From Dichomitus squalens LYAD-421 SS1 (taxonomy: Eukaryota > Basidiomycota > Agaricomycetes > Polyporales > Polyporaceae), in contig NW_006766894.1 in the NCBI RefSeq assembly GCF_000275845.1, forward strand, positions 365,256 through 429,255: a stretch of DNA of 64,000 nucleotides. The letters are read 5' to 3'. The notes under the pieces are model-generated. The model saw only the letters and a program-made list of their open reading frames with translations. It had not been told where the DNA came from and did not search any database. The first letter of the stretch is position 1; each line of letters starts with the position of its first letter. Positions 46,371-58,900 of this stretch are shown piece after piece. Both the position numbers and the translations under genes were made by a program.

Positions 46371-46895
46371 TGCGGACGGCGGACAGTCGAGCCGTGTATA
46401 TGCGCACCACACACGTTCTATCGCCAGGTATAGGATACCTTCTTCCTTTCTTTCGTGTTCCTTCTCCTTCGGCTTCCTGGTATCGTGCAAGTAGTCAGCC
46501 TTTTCCCCCGAAATTTGGGTTTTATGGCGTAACATTATGCATTTCCCTTGGAGTCAGTCAATGTCGACCGCCGTGTTAGTCTGTAGGATCTGAGACGTGT
46601 GTAGGATTAGGCTGAGACCGAAAAGAAGTGAACTCTAATGCATACACTGTTTCATATCCGCTGTCTTCCCTTGTCTGAAGGCTTGCAAACAAGCCGCAGT
46701 GATGTGCCCTGTCCGATTGCTGAGCGCTGCGTCGTGAGTGATGATGGGAGGCGTAGGCGCGCATGGGGCAACGCCACGACGCGGGCGCGAGACGCGCGAT
46801 CGGGAGGGCGAGGGCGCCTGCGAACGTGTCCGCGGGTGTTGAGGACAGCCCGCGCCACGTGTGTCGCCCCAGACATTCCTTTCCTCCTCCCCACC
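46371..46895. other. Spacer between bHLH gene and SEC11
   Basis: C/T-rich runs after 46440 suggest the 3' untranslated region of the bHLH gene. The 150 bp before 46896 should contain the SEC11 promoter and leader. No other gene is seen. Confidence 0.45.
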
Positions 46896-47809
46896 ATGTT
46901 CGCCGACGAGCTCAAGACGCTTCGGAGGCTTGGGTTCCGCCATGTTCGTATTCTCAGTGGTCCAAATGGCCTGCGAACTCGCGGAATTGAGGGCTAAGGC
47001 GACGCACCGTGTCTTGTTTCTAGGTGCTCTTGCAGGTCCTCAACTTCGTGTCGGTCCTCTCCTCCGGCCTTATGATCTGGAAGGCCCTGGGGCTGATTAC
47101 GAACACTGAGTCCCCGATTGTTGTTGTGCTCAGGTGCGTCTCTCTTCTCGCTCAGTCCGGGGGTGGGGTATGCGCGAGAATACCTGACGCGAGACGCGAC
47201 GCGGGGCGCTGCTTCTAGTGGCTCGATGGAGCCCGCGTTCTACCGCGGGGACCTCCTCTTCTTGACCAACCCGTCGAACCAGCGGTACCAGACGGGCGAC
47301 ATCACGGTGTACAAGGTTCCTGGAGCGGACATCCCCATCGTGCATCGAGTCTTGGAGACGCACGATATCGTTTCGGACAGGAGGGGGTGCGTGCGTTATG
47401 CCTGTCGAGACGGACTATATGTGTGCTTATATGTGCGTCGTTGGCGTGCAACAGGGTCGTTGCGGCGGCTCCTCTGGCACAGCAGCAACTGTTGTTGACG
47501 AAGGGCGACAACAACCATATAGACGACATCGAGCTGTACCAGGGCCTGGAGTGGCTTGAGCGAAAACACATCGTTGGGAAAGTCAGAGGGTGGGTTTATC
47601 TACACTCCATGTTGGAGTAGAACCTAATACTGTTGTCATTCATTAGGTTCTTGCCATACGTCGGCTACGTCACTATCGCTATGGTCAGTGCTCGAGAGTT
47701 ACTCTAAGGCTTCCGTAACTGAACAAATTGTCTACAGAACGACTTTCCGCAGCTGAAATACGCGCTGCTAGGAGGTCTTGGACTCTTGGCGCTGATCCAG
47801 AGGGAGTAG
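46896..47809 (+). CDS. SEC11: Signal peptidase complex catalytic subunit Sec11
   Basis: Sec11 is the ER membrane serine protease that removes signal peptides from secreted proteins. Exon 1 gives [16 protein letters not shown]. The next exon has the membrane helix [20 protein letters not shown]. The catalytic Ser is in [16 protein letters not shown], assembled across an intron within that motif. The catalytic His is in IPIVHRVLE. The Asp motif is [11 protein letters not shown]. The conserved [20 protein letters not shown] and a C-terminal hydrophobic helix ([11 protein letters not shown]) complete the protein. At least five short introns interrupt the gene. All Ser-His-Asp catalytic residues are present and the size fits the family (about 170-190 residues). 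Confidence 0.93.
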
Positions 47810-48519
47810 GGTAACCTCCGTATTGTATTATATAATGTTCTATCCGAGGGCTTTCTGATCGTGCTCTGTCTGTTTCGAGTTTTAGAAACGCTCTGCTGTC
47901 CGATACAGCGACGTCAAGTCCTTCGCGTCCCTGCACTTTCCGCTCTTTATCCACTCGTTCTCACTCGGTGCTAACTCTCTTCGCAATCCACGTGTTCTTG
48001 ACTTTCCGTTTTCCCACTCGGAAGGATTAGAACCCACAGCGTGCCCTTGTCCGGCTAGACCATGCCACGCTCTTCGAGGTCCCAGACGGTAGCCCCCTTC
48101 CAGTGTGGCTTTGCCTAGGACGATGCTATTTCCGCTCACCGCGCAAAAGCTTCCTTGCCCTACTAAGCAAGCTTGGCCTCCCTATATGCGCGAACCCTCC
48201 CAGTCACTTACACACTCCACGTTATCTGTCTACTCTAGCTTGCATGTGCCCCTCCTTATCGGCCGCTCTCTCGCTGCCCTAAGTAGTACCGGCCCAAGCT
48301 TTCCCATCCCCGCACCGGCTCCTCTCATTCTCACTTGGCTTTGGCAGACCGCGGGAGCCAGAGACGACTGTCCGAGTGCTTGTCCCTCTCCGCGCCTCTT
48401 GTCGTCTCCCGTCGTGCTTGGTGTCGCTCCTCGTCGTTTCTGACTGCGCAGGAAACTTCACTAGGCTACTGTCACGTCTGACCCTCATCTTCACAGTCCG
48501 CCAGACGAACTCAGGCAGC
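47810..48519. other. Spacer between SEC11 and the permease gene
   Basis: The first part is A/T-rich and probably the SEC11 3' end. The last 250 bp are C/T-rich, as in fungal promoters and leaders. A weak tRNA-like pattern on the minus strand (48021-48101) was examined and not accepted. Confidence 0.4.
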
Positions 48520-50750
48520 ATGCTGATTTTTGACGATATCGAGCCGACGTCGGAGAAGGAGAAGTACCCACCTTCCAGCAACGCCTCGGCTCGCTCGCGC
48601 GAGTCGAAGGAGAACCTTCCGGACAACGTCCTCGTCGTAGAGGAGGAAAGTGTGGTTCAAGAAGCGAAGACGAAGGTCGGGAGGCTGTTGCATCGCCTGA
48701 CAGTGCAGCTGGCTCGTTGGGGACTGGAGGTTAATGGGTGAGTTGCTTGAAGTACGTTTGAAATGGTCGTAGGGTTGGAATGAGCTGAGTGCTACGCAGC
48801 ATCACGCCGATTCCGGAAGACCAGAGGACGGACCGAAAGCTATATCAGTTTTTCTTCGTCTGGTTCTCGGCGAACGCAAATATCTTGACGTACGTGGTTA
48901 AGATATATGCTCACTGGAGGCCGCTCAAACGTCGGGTTCCGGATCCGATAGATTAAGTGCGGGAACAGTCGGCCCAGCATTTTTTAATCTGGGCATCCTT
49001 GATTCGTTCTTCGTAATTGTCGTCGTCGACGTTCTGTGAGCTTGATGTTCTCTTTTTCTATATACCTCACTAGCTGATCGAGCATCAGTACTTGCCCATT
49101 CCCGGCGATGTTGTCAGTGGTGTTTGCTCTACATTGAGCGCGCCGTATTTGCTGAACAAGAACACTAGTGCGACATTCGGCCCCAAGCTTGGCACACGGT
49201 CGATGGTGCAGGCTCGGTTCTCGTGGGGGTACGTGACGCTTCCTGCTTGGTAGCACACGCAAGCTTAACATCCCTTCAATCTGCAGTTACTACGGCGCTA
49301 TCATCCCAAGTATACTCAACGTGCTGTCGATGCAGGGTTACCTGATCGTGAACACCATCATCGGCGGTCAGACCCTTGCGGAGGTGTCAGATCACCTGGA
49401 CGCAACTCTGGGCATCATAGTCATCGCCCTCATATCCCTCATAGTACGCTTGTCAGTTGGTCACACATTCAGCGAAGTCTGAAAGGCATTATGGCCAGAT
49501 CACGTTTTGCGGCTGCAAAGTGCTGCACTGGTCAGTACCATAGCATTCGTCATGAGCTCGCGTAGTCACTCACGGCGAGCAATAGGTATGCGCTGCTCAT
49601 CTGGATTCCCAACATCGTCGCCTTTGTCGTGATGCTCGCTGCTGGGGGTATGCAACTGCGGGAAGCTCCATTGACAAGTGTCACACCTGCTTCCGCAGCG
49701 ACTCTAATGACGTTTGGTGCATCCCTAGCCGCCACGGTCGTGAGCTGGTCGACACTGACCCCGGACTACGGGGTGTATCATGACAGGAAAGCCTCGACAT
49801 GGCGGCTATTTTTCTACGCTTACCTGGGCTTCATCATTTCCAGCGTTCGTTTCTAATATTCGTGTAGTATCTCTAGCGCTGACAGTTGGTATCCTCCTTA
49901 GCTGCCCGCGCACATGCTCGGAGCGGCATTCGCAGCAGCCTCGCAATCCGTACCCGCATGGAGCTCGGGACTAGGCGATGGTAACGACGTGGGCGGCCTG
50001 ATTGCAGCGGTCCTTGCACCGACAGGAAAGTTCGGCAAGTTCCTGCTCGTTTGGCTCAGCCTGACCGCGCCCAGCGCCTGTGCGCCGTCGATGTACACGG
50101 CGTGCACGAGTTTCATGACCATACATCGTGCATTTGCGAGGCTGCCACGTTTCGTGGTCGCAGTGATCTCTACGGCAATGTGAGTCTCGTACCTGTCCCG
50201 AAATGAAGATTTCTTGCAAAGTGCTGAGCCACTTCGTTGCGTTGCGTTGAATCAGCTTGATCCCGGTCGCCATAGTCGGCGCTGGACGTTTCTACGAGAC
50301 ATTCGAGACAATCCTGGGTCCGTTCCCCAATTCGTCGTCGCTTGCTACCTGCTAACGAAATGCTCCTGCGATCTCGTAGCGCTTATTGGGTATTGGATCG
50401 CGCCCTTCTGCGCCGTCGTCCTCACGGAACACTTCCTAATCCGACGTACGTTCGCAGCGTACAACGTCCCTAGCGCCTGGGACAACCCGCGCCACCCGAA
50501 CCTGCCTACGCCGTACCCCGCGCTGTGCGCCTTTGCGGTGTCTATAGCGTTCATCGTGCTGTGTATGCAGCAACAGTGGTGGACGGGCCCGGTAGCGCGG
50601 CAAGGGACCGGCGACCTTGGGATGTTACTCGGCTTTGTGACCAGCGTACCTGTGTATGCTGGCGCTAGGTACGCGGAGCTCAATTGGAGCTCGCTGAAGA
50701 AACGTATGGGCTCGCTGGAAGGCTTGCGGCGACAAGAACGCGAAGGCTAG
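48520..50750 (+). CDS. NCS1-family purine-cytosine permease
   Basis: This plasma-membrane proton symporter of the NCS1 family (yeast Fcy2 group) likely takes up cytosine and purines. The N-terminal cytosolic part has KTKVGRLLHRLTVQLARWGL and, after an intron, ITPIPEDQRTDRKLYQFFFV with WFSANANILT, the hallmark of this group. Then come SAGTVGPAFFNLG, TCPFPAMFATFGPKLGTRSM, RFSWGYYGAIIPSILNVLS, NTIIGGQTLAEVSDH, ITFCGCKVLHWYALLIWIPN, WSTLTPDYGVYH and the C-terminal domain LTKCSCDLVALIGYWIAPFC, all with membrane-helix composition, giving about 12 segments. The stretch around 49000-49180 needs two introns to restore FATFGPKLG; read through, it looks broken, but spliced it is intact. The stop is at 50748-50750. 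Substrate choice between cytosine, adenine and others is not decided by sequence alone. Confidence 0.9.
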
Positions 50751-53700
50751 ATCCTCTTGCGATGCACCACCCGGTGATACGGTATGATTATGATTGCTCA
50801 ACTTCTTGTATATTATACATCTGCCAGGGACGGACTTGTGTTCCGCAAAGGACTCCCGCAGCGCTGACACAGGAGGCGTATCGATGATATGTAGCCTCGC
50901 ACTGCGTCGTGTGTCCGCATCGCCCACCAACCTCGGCAGCACAGCACAGCACTCGGCCTCTTAGACAACTTGCAATTGTCTACAGCGCCAGGATTGCCGA
51001 AACTGCGCCTCCCCGTGAAGCACTAGCCCCCTGACAATTCCCGTGGCACCGACGATGTCACATACGCGCTACGCCGTCGTTCGTATGGTCAATTATGATT
51101 TGTTAGGCGCAGGCAATAATGATAGGACCCATCCACTGCTTGACATGCCGTAACATCAAAACACTATCAAAAGTCATGCTGTCACAAGGCTGCCGCACCA
51201 TCAGCGCAACTGGGACTAGGGGCTCAACACTGTTGACTTCTCCACGGCGGCCAACGTCGACGGTTTTCCCCTAAGTGAGGGACACCCGTACTGCCCACGC
51301 AGTCTGTCATGCCAGTGACGGGCGTGCCGAGGGAAGAGTAGGACCTCTGGTGCTCGCGATCGTCGCGCAGTGGGGATACCCTTCGCTGAACGTCCTGTAG
51401 GCGACTGTGGGTGAGGTGACTCAGGTTATGCGCCCATACATCATTGACTTACCTCGCCACAGGTGATGCGAGCAGAACCACCCTCAGGGTCTGGTCATAG
51501 CCGGGCGTATTCTGGCTGGAGCTAGTCAGCATTCTTGACAGAGCGAAGCTTTCCTTAACATACGGACCCTGCAGCTGCGTTCACATGAGCGGCGTCTTGG
51601 GGACGTCAGGGATGCCCGGGCGTTGGAAGTTTGCACGGGACCCCGCACCGAACTCGCGGTGGAATGTACCCGGTTGTTCGGATGCTTGCCTTTTCGAGAT
51701 TGGTGAGTCAATGGGCGTAGCATTGTTCTGTGCCTTCCAATACCGATGACATGTCAAACAACCTACGACGAACCTGTCTCGGATCGGCAGAACACTTGCT
51801 GGCTGCACACGCGCATCGCAACGATACCTGTCCTCACGAGACTGTCCCGGCTACCTCTTCGGATTCTTGCGGGGCCCGATATACATCAGATAGGGCTCGG
51901 GCCAAACGAGACTGCCGAAGCTCAGCGTCGCAGCCGCGCCCTCTGGGTAATGGGCCATCGAGGATGCACCGTACATGAGAATTCCCGGCTCAATAGAGAG
52001 GGCTGCGCGGGTATTTCGGAGTTCTGAGGTACGGTATGGTCCCACTTTGACTCATCTCGCTGAAACACTGCGTGTATATTCACAACCTTTCCTCGGTACC
52101 TCGGAAACAAAACATACGCACCGTCTTTTGCACTCCGAATGGGGCCCACTTCATTCGACAGCCACTAATTATCGCAGCACTGCGCCGCAAGCCCACGGCA
52201 TTAATCATTCACGGCACTCATCGCGACGGGTGCGTGGGCGCGGTGGGAAGTCGGGACAGATTCAGCGTCCTCTCGGCCCATGCTCCAAGCTATCCGGGAT
52301 CATGAAGCTGCGGTAGTCGCCAAAATGCCCCGGCATCCCGGGGAAGTACCTGCTATCGCCTCCTCACGGAATCGTTAGATTGTCGTGTCATGGAAAGTAT
52401 GATGGCCGGTGGCTAAGATGACCACAGGGAGTCGTAAGTTCGCGAGCATGTATGTATTCTGCCCCGGACCCTGCTATACGGCCCAGCCCGCTTCGCTCGC
52501 CGCCCGACGCACGCAAGAGCACTGCGGGGTAGGGCGCATGCGTGGACATATGACGGGAGAAGCTCCAGTTCGGATTGGCTGGAGCGAGGTAGAGTTCGAG
52601 GAAGCCCCGCGGCAACAGGCAGATCGGGACGATGAGACGCGTCGATGCCCCTCGTGCCGATACCGAAGTCGCCTCCGCGCCATATGCGTCCAGCGCGCTG
52701 CTGCTGCGAAGGTCGGTAACGTGGCATGTATGAATGCCGAGATGAGACGCTGGAAAGCTTGAGGTCTGCATCGCGCGGGACTTGTTAGAATGCCGCGTGG
52801 CACGACGTTGCAAGATATAGGGGCATTCTGCGTTTGATATTCTGTGATATGTAGTGAGGCTGTGATGCTACACAACTTCGAGCTTCGAGCGGCCTTCTCA
52901 CCTATGTGACTTCATGGCAGGTGCTGCGCCCAGCTGATCTTATCCTTGGTATGTGTACGTACAGGGGGCGATCGAGGACCTGAGAAATCAAACCCCGGTG
53001 TTTTTCCTGCATCGACACCTAGACACATCCATGTAGCAAAGTTCGTGTTTCAGGATGGCTAGAAGGGTTGCGGTAGGGGCTCGTTCCAGGCTCGAGGACA
53101 ATTGGTGCCATTCGGTGTGGTCGCATGTGGGTGCATTTTCCCAAGAGGGGTCGTATTGCGCCTCGAACCACATGCCTATGTGCGAAAATAATACGCAGCC
53201 CCGCTATGCCCTCGTAGGTGCCGTGCTTTGCCGCACAGACGCTGCGAAGTAGAGCGACGCTGGGCCCTCAGAGGAGTGCAAGGCCTAACATGTCGGGGAA
53301 GGGAAAGTGTCCTTATCAACTCCCGAGCAGTGTAAGAAGCCAAACAAGGGAAGTCTGGGAGGTCGTCGCCGCAGAAGAGCCAAGTCAGGGAAGAGACACG
53401 TATGTCGCGGCGCCAGCAAGACACCGAACAGCGTCCAAGCTGACGGCGAGACTGTCAATCCCACTAGAACTGGTGTGAGAACGCGGTGACGGCAGCCCCT
53501 CCGAAAGTCGCAGGTCTCGGAAGTCGCAGAGAGCCTGTAACGGAAGGAGGGTCCCGCAAGGAAATGCCGGCGGCCCTGGAGCGTCTAGTGTGGTCTTCCT
53601 CTTCCTAGATGCCTAACGGGCGGCCGGTTCTCTGCGGCGAGAAGGCGGTAAGGACAGAGCGTTGGGGCAGTGAGAAGGGAGGTACGCGGGAGGGCGATTC

Positions 53701-55934
53701 GGGGTCCTGGTGTTCGCTGTCAATTGACGAAGGGGTTGAGATGGGAAACCGAGTCTATCATATCGGGTGCAGTGTACCTTGCGGGGTCGCGGTCGTCCTG
53801 AGCTGGGCGACGGGATCATCGAGCTGGCCAGGATGACGTTCCAGAGTCCGTAAGTTGTTCCCGTGCGCTGTCCATCGTGGAGCTATCGCGTCAAGGGACC
53901 GCGCGGCAAGCATGCGGTACTTTTCTTCAAGGATATTTTAGGCGTTGCGGTGTACGTGTGTCGACCAAGTGGGCTTTGCAGGGGTCGGAGGGGAGTGGGA
54001 GTGCGTACCTGATCCAACATCCCTATTGCACGTCACTGCGCGAAGTGAGAATTCGGACCGCTCTAGAGTCCGTTAGCGTCCACTGATGCGATATGAAGAG
54101 TGTGAGAGAAGAAATCCGGCTGCGACGCTCGACGCGCGTGGGTGCATGACCCAGGTTGCGTTGGCGAACGTGCATGCGATGGCCTTCTGCTGTAGTTGGG
54201 TAGCCCCGTGGCCTTGGCGGACGCCACAAGGCCCAGCGGTCCAATTTTGTCGACAGAAGCCCGTCAGACACAAAGCAACCAAGAATCGATGAGCTAGGGT
54301 TGCTGTTGCATTCAGTCCGGTTGGGGGCCCCGGTGTCCGTGGTATTCCGTAAGGAAGTACAAGATTCAAGCGATAAGAGACGTGATGGAGCCCACGTTGT
54401 GACAGCTGATCTCATTGTCGGCTTCTCCGCAGGCCGCGCTATCCTCAGGAATGCTGCCAAAGTATGAGTAGGCACGAGAGGTCATACGTGTCAGCATTGT
54501 CTTGTGTTGATGTGCTCTGAGTGCTGGCATGAAGACGTCAAACATACGCGACTTTACTGAATATGCTCTAGTGAAGGAATTGAGCGATTTCAATAAGTAA
54601 TCTACTTGGACCTCTTCTGTCTCAATCGTCAGCTGGACGGATCAAGTGTCAAAGGTAGGTTCCGCGGCGTCGTATGTCGCGCAGCACGTGGTCAATCTAG
54701 TCAAATGTGAGTACTGTTAGCAAGATCGTCAATGCCTTGCAGCGTTGTGCGAGGCTCGATCGGCGCGCCACTGGAATGAAGCCGAGATAGCGTGTCGACC
54801 AAATTGTGGCTGTACTCCTGTAAAGGTTAGCATAGTGAGCGCAGGTGAAACACTACCCCTATGTGGCTGAAGACTTGGGTGGTTGCAGAGCTCGGTACGA
54901 TTTGCGTTGGTTCAGTCTTATGTTCCCGCAATTCTAGCAATGGTCCACGAAACTCAATGAGAATGGCAGCGAACAGCTTCAGCAGGTACTCACACTTGCA
55001 GCTCGGTCGTTCCACGTCGCAATGCTGCGAGCCCGGGGCAGGGTGTTCATTTCCAGTCTGACTCACCCGACGGGAACTCACCATAATCAGAATAGTCGCG
55101 CCGAGTTGCTCCCTTCTCTCAGAGCCGCATAGTCTCAGTGACTAGGCCAAGCCGATAACATGGTCACCGTCAGGTGGACGCGAGGGATGCACAGGCAAGG
55201 ACGGACAACCGTTGTCTCTGCGTCGCGACTAGCGGAGGCAGCAGGCGGACGGCGCACAGCGAAATACTCGTGAACGATCGAGGGTGGCATGCCGATCCGG
55301 GGGGCTTGTCAAAGACGGTTTGGTAAGTAAGAATGCTAGGGGTGATTTGTACTTGCCTGAAGTGGTGAAGACCCGAGCTTAGTCTTCATGCGGGCGTCCC
55401 GAACGGCTACTAGCGGCGTCCTGTCCTGTGAGACGTCCATAAATCTTTATTCATGACGGCATTTCGTACGTACAATATACAGGCTGCCGGAAGCCGAAAT
55501 GAGTCGTGCGGGCATCGAGGTTGTGCACGGTGTGGAGATTGCGCGCTCAAAGTTGGTTCGTACATGGTGCTATCGACATGGAGCCTTGCAATTGAGGTTG
55601 TTGTGCGGGAATGGGGTTCATTATGGGGGCGAGGGACGCAGGGGCGCAATAGCGGGATCATGTCATGGGTGAGAATACCGGCGAGGCCGCGGGGGGATTG
55701 ACCGGAGGGGGTGCCAGGGGGTCCGCGAAGTGATCGGCTACGAGATGGCTGGGCGGGACGGGAGCGAATTCCCGCGCCGCCTTCGTCCTTCCTCTCAGTC
55801 CCTCTTCTTCTCCTCTTCCATCCTCTCGCTTACCCCTTCGCCTGCTGTCCGCCCTTCTTCTCCGCGACTTTCTTGCCGAGTTACACAACACACTATCCTT
55901 CGCTGGGCGTTTCATAAACAACATCGGACGAGCG
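50751..55934. other. 5.2-kb gene desert
   Basis: This is the longest stretch without a supported gene. The largest frames (52474-52875 minus, 54023-54475 minus, 52409-52762 plus) lie over each other and have Arg/Ser/Cys-rich compositions with no domain. I see no transposon ends, no reverse transcriptase, and no tandem repeat. The last 140 bp are C/T-rich and likely lead into the zinc-cluster gene. Confidence 0.4.
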
Positions 55935-58900
55935 ATGGAGAGCACACCGGGGCTCGATAGCGATGTCCCCCTCACGCCAGCGGGCGCGATGCAGTATACG
56001 CCTTCCGGCGTCGCGTCTTCTTCAGCCATACACAACTCAAACGCACATGGGATGGAGCAATCTGCAGGCGGCGCTGCAGCGTCCCAGTCTTCGTCCTCTG
56101 GACAGAAGTTCTCCAACGGACCGTGCGTACTCGGTCCTTCCACCCGCGGTGATCTATAACGTTCTTGCAGGCATATCCGCTCTCGTATCACTGTGGTTTG
56201 CGCTGAGGTGAGCGTTTTGCATCCCGTTCTATCTTGGTTTGCTACAATCGCACGGAAGCGGTCGCGGCATTCTCAGGGAGCGTAGGTCGTCGGCACATAG
56301 GGACACGGTAAACGAGCATAGCCAGCCTCCGCTTCCTCGACTCTGAGAATTCAACCATGTTAAGCTTAGTTACTGACCGGTGCCTCTAGTGCAAGCGACT
56401 GAAGCTCAAGTGCGATCGTCGAACTCCGTGCAGTTCATGTCTCAAGCGCGACACCGTTCAGCGGTGCGTATACTCCCAAGCCGCTGCCGAGAAAGTGTAT
56501 GTCTGGTTCCCTCTTTTTCTCCATGTCTCGGTCTTCAATGTCCTTGCAGCGATGTTCAAACCCTCCACAACCGTATCATCGAGATCGAACGCGTTCTCGC
56601 GCAGCTTCAAGCTGCCCCTTCGACGTCCGTCTCTACAGCCCTCCCAGGGCTTCCGGCGTTGAAACAATGTGCGGTGGCTGTCGCTGGACCAAGCAGAGTT
56701 GGTCCCTCTATTGTAGCCTCAACATCTACCCTTCTTGCCGGCCTACCGTACAATGACCGTGCTCTGCTAGCGCAAAGCGCCTCAGGCAGTTCCTTGGTCA
56801 TTAACCTGGAGGATGTGGTCAGCCTCTGGCTCAGCGAGCTAGATGACTTTGGTCTCGACACAAAACTTGCCCGGATATCTGGATCGGATGCCACCTCGCC
56901 GACGCGCCCCTCGTCATCTACGATCACGGTGAAGCTAGAGCCAGCACCCGTCACTCTCCCACCCGCACCATCTACCTCATTCTCTCCAGGGAACGGTTCG
57001 CATATACCCGTTGGAGGATATAGTGTCCTCCATCCTCCGGCTCCTTACGATGCATTCCTTCCACCACCCTCGGCTGGTCCTTCTGCGCTACCCCAGGTAA
57101 CGGCTGCCTTGGTTTCGCATCTTCCTGCCGAACCTGTACGCTCGCGCTATCTCAAGGCCTTCCGCGAGACGATGCTCCTCCATCCTTCTTTCAATGTGCC
57201 ACATTTTGAACATCGTCTAGCCGCCATCTTTACTTGGGCGGAGAACGGCGACAGCGCAGCCTGTGCGGTACCCGCGTACGGTAAGCCGCCCATGTCGAAA
57301 CAAGATCTGGCTCGCGAAATCTTCTTTTCGAACGCCAAGCCTGGCAGTGTTGCTCGTTCAGCGGCGGCACCGGCAGGAGGACCACCGAGCTTAGGACAAA
57401 ACTCAAACGCGCCCAAGCCCACGCTCAGCTTCTTCTCGGCGGCGTGCTCTGCGTTCGCGCTTGGCTCACTCGTTTCCCGCGACGAGGATCCTTCGCCGGA
57501 CCCTGCGCTGCCTCCTTCGGCATCATCTCCGGAATCCGGGAGCGAGACCAGCGGAACTCCAGCGATGCTTTTCGCGCTCTCGGAGCAGGCGCTCCAGCTG
57601 TTCGAGAAGACGGCGGCTTACGACCTCGACTCGGTCATCGCGATGATCCTCCAGGTGCTGTACATGCTGCACGAGGGTGGGATGAGCGTTGCGCAGAGTG
57701 TTTTCCCATTGGTGAGTCGGTGTGTCCGGTCGTGTCAGGACCGCGTTGCGTGGTTAGGGGGCTAATGTGTGCCTGTGTCACGATGTCAAGGTGGGCAAGA
57801 TGGTCAACGTCGCACGGATGATGGGGCTGGCGATGGACCCGGACGAGTTCCCGGGGACGTACAACCTCTTCGAGGCCGAGACCCGGAGGAGGGTTTGGTG
57901 GGAGGTCTACTACTATGATCTGTGAGTCCAGCGTACGCCATGTGTGTTGCTGTACTCAAGCGCATCGTGCAGATTCGTCGCCGATGCTATGGGCCATCCA
58001 CCGTTGATCGCTGACAACACGCACACAACTCGCCTGCCTGCTGATGTGGAGGAAGACAAGTTCACTCCATCATGCATGTCACTTCCTCATCCCGAGGGCA
58101 CAAATGGCGATTTGTCGTCTGTCTACTTCGGCTTGAAGCTCCGTTTAGCGCAGCTCGTCAAGAACGTCAAGAAGCAGACGTTCCGCGACCCCATTGGTGC
58201 CAACGATGATGCGGCAGAGCTGTCGATCGATCACGCAAGCTCGTTTGAGGGTGAGGTCAGCTCCTTCCTTCAGGATCTCCCTACTGGCTTCAAGCTCGAG
58301 ATGACGCAAGACATCTCCAAGCCCATCCCTCCTCTCCCCTCGTCTGGACCGACATCTCCCATCCGGATGGCCCAGAAGTGCGAGCTCTCGATAACGGCGA
58401 ACCGTCTCATCGTCAAGCTCTATCTTCCCTTCCTCAAGGAGGCTGCTGCGACGCAGAAGCCATCACACCAGGCTGTCTTCGGTACCATCAGTGCCGCGCA
58501 TAATATCATATACGCCTCGCGCATGCTACACAGCGTCTGGGGTCAGACGCGCCCCGCGATCTTCGACTTCTACGACTTTGGTCGGACCTTGTTCGACGCC
58601 GCCGTTGTCTGCGCTCATGCAGTCATTCAGGAGCCCGCGAGCATCGTCGCGCTGGAGGGCATGAAGAGCGTATCGTGCGCGCTCGACGTCCTCAAGGAGC
58701 TTGGGTCGTGCCGTTCGGGCGTCGAGGGCACCCGTGCGGACAACGGCAGGAGTGAGGCCGTCAGGATCGTCGAGATGATGAAACGCAAGGCTGAGGCTGC
58801 GCGGAGCAGCGGTGGGAGTGCCGCCGCGGCAGGCACCAAGCGCAAGCATGCTGAAGTTGAAGGCGAGACGCTCGGCCCGTGTTCGTCGTCGTCGAATGGC

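Noticed and set aside
48021..48101. tRNA-like pattern on the minus strand (ATGGTCTAGCCGG and GTGGGTTCTAATCC)
   Set aside because: Box A and box B are both imperfect, the acceptor and T stems do not pair properly, and no anticodon arm can be placed. It may be chance similarity.
49000..49180. Apparent frame damage in the purine-cytosine permease
   Set aside because: Two introns (one ending at the CAG before TACTTGCCC, one starting at GTCAGTGG) restore the expected PAMFATFGPKLG, so the gene is intact.
50751..55934. Hidden transposon in the gene desert
   Set aside because: No reverse transcriptase, transposase, helicase or terminal repeat could be seen on either strand.
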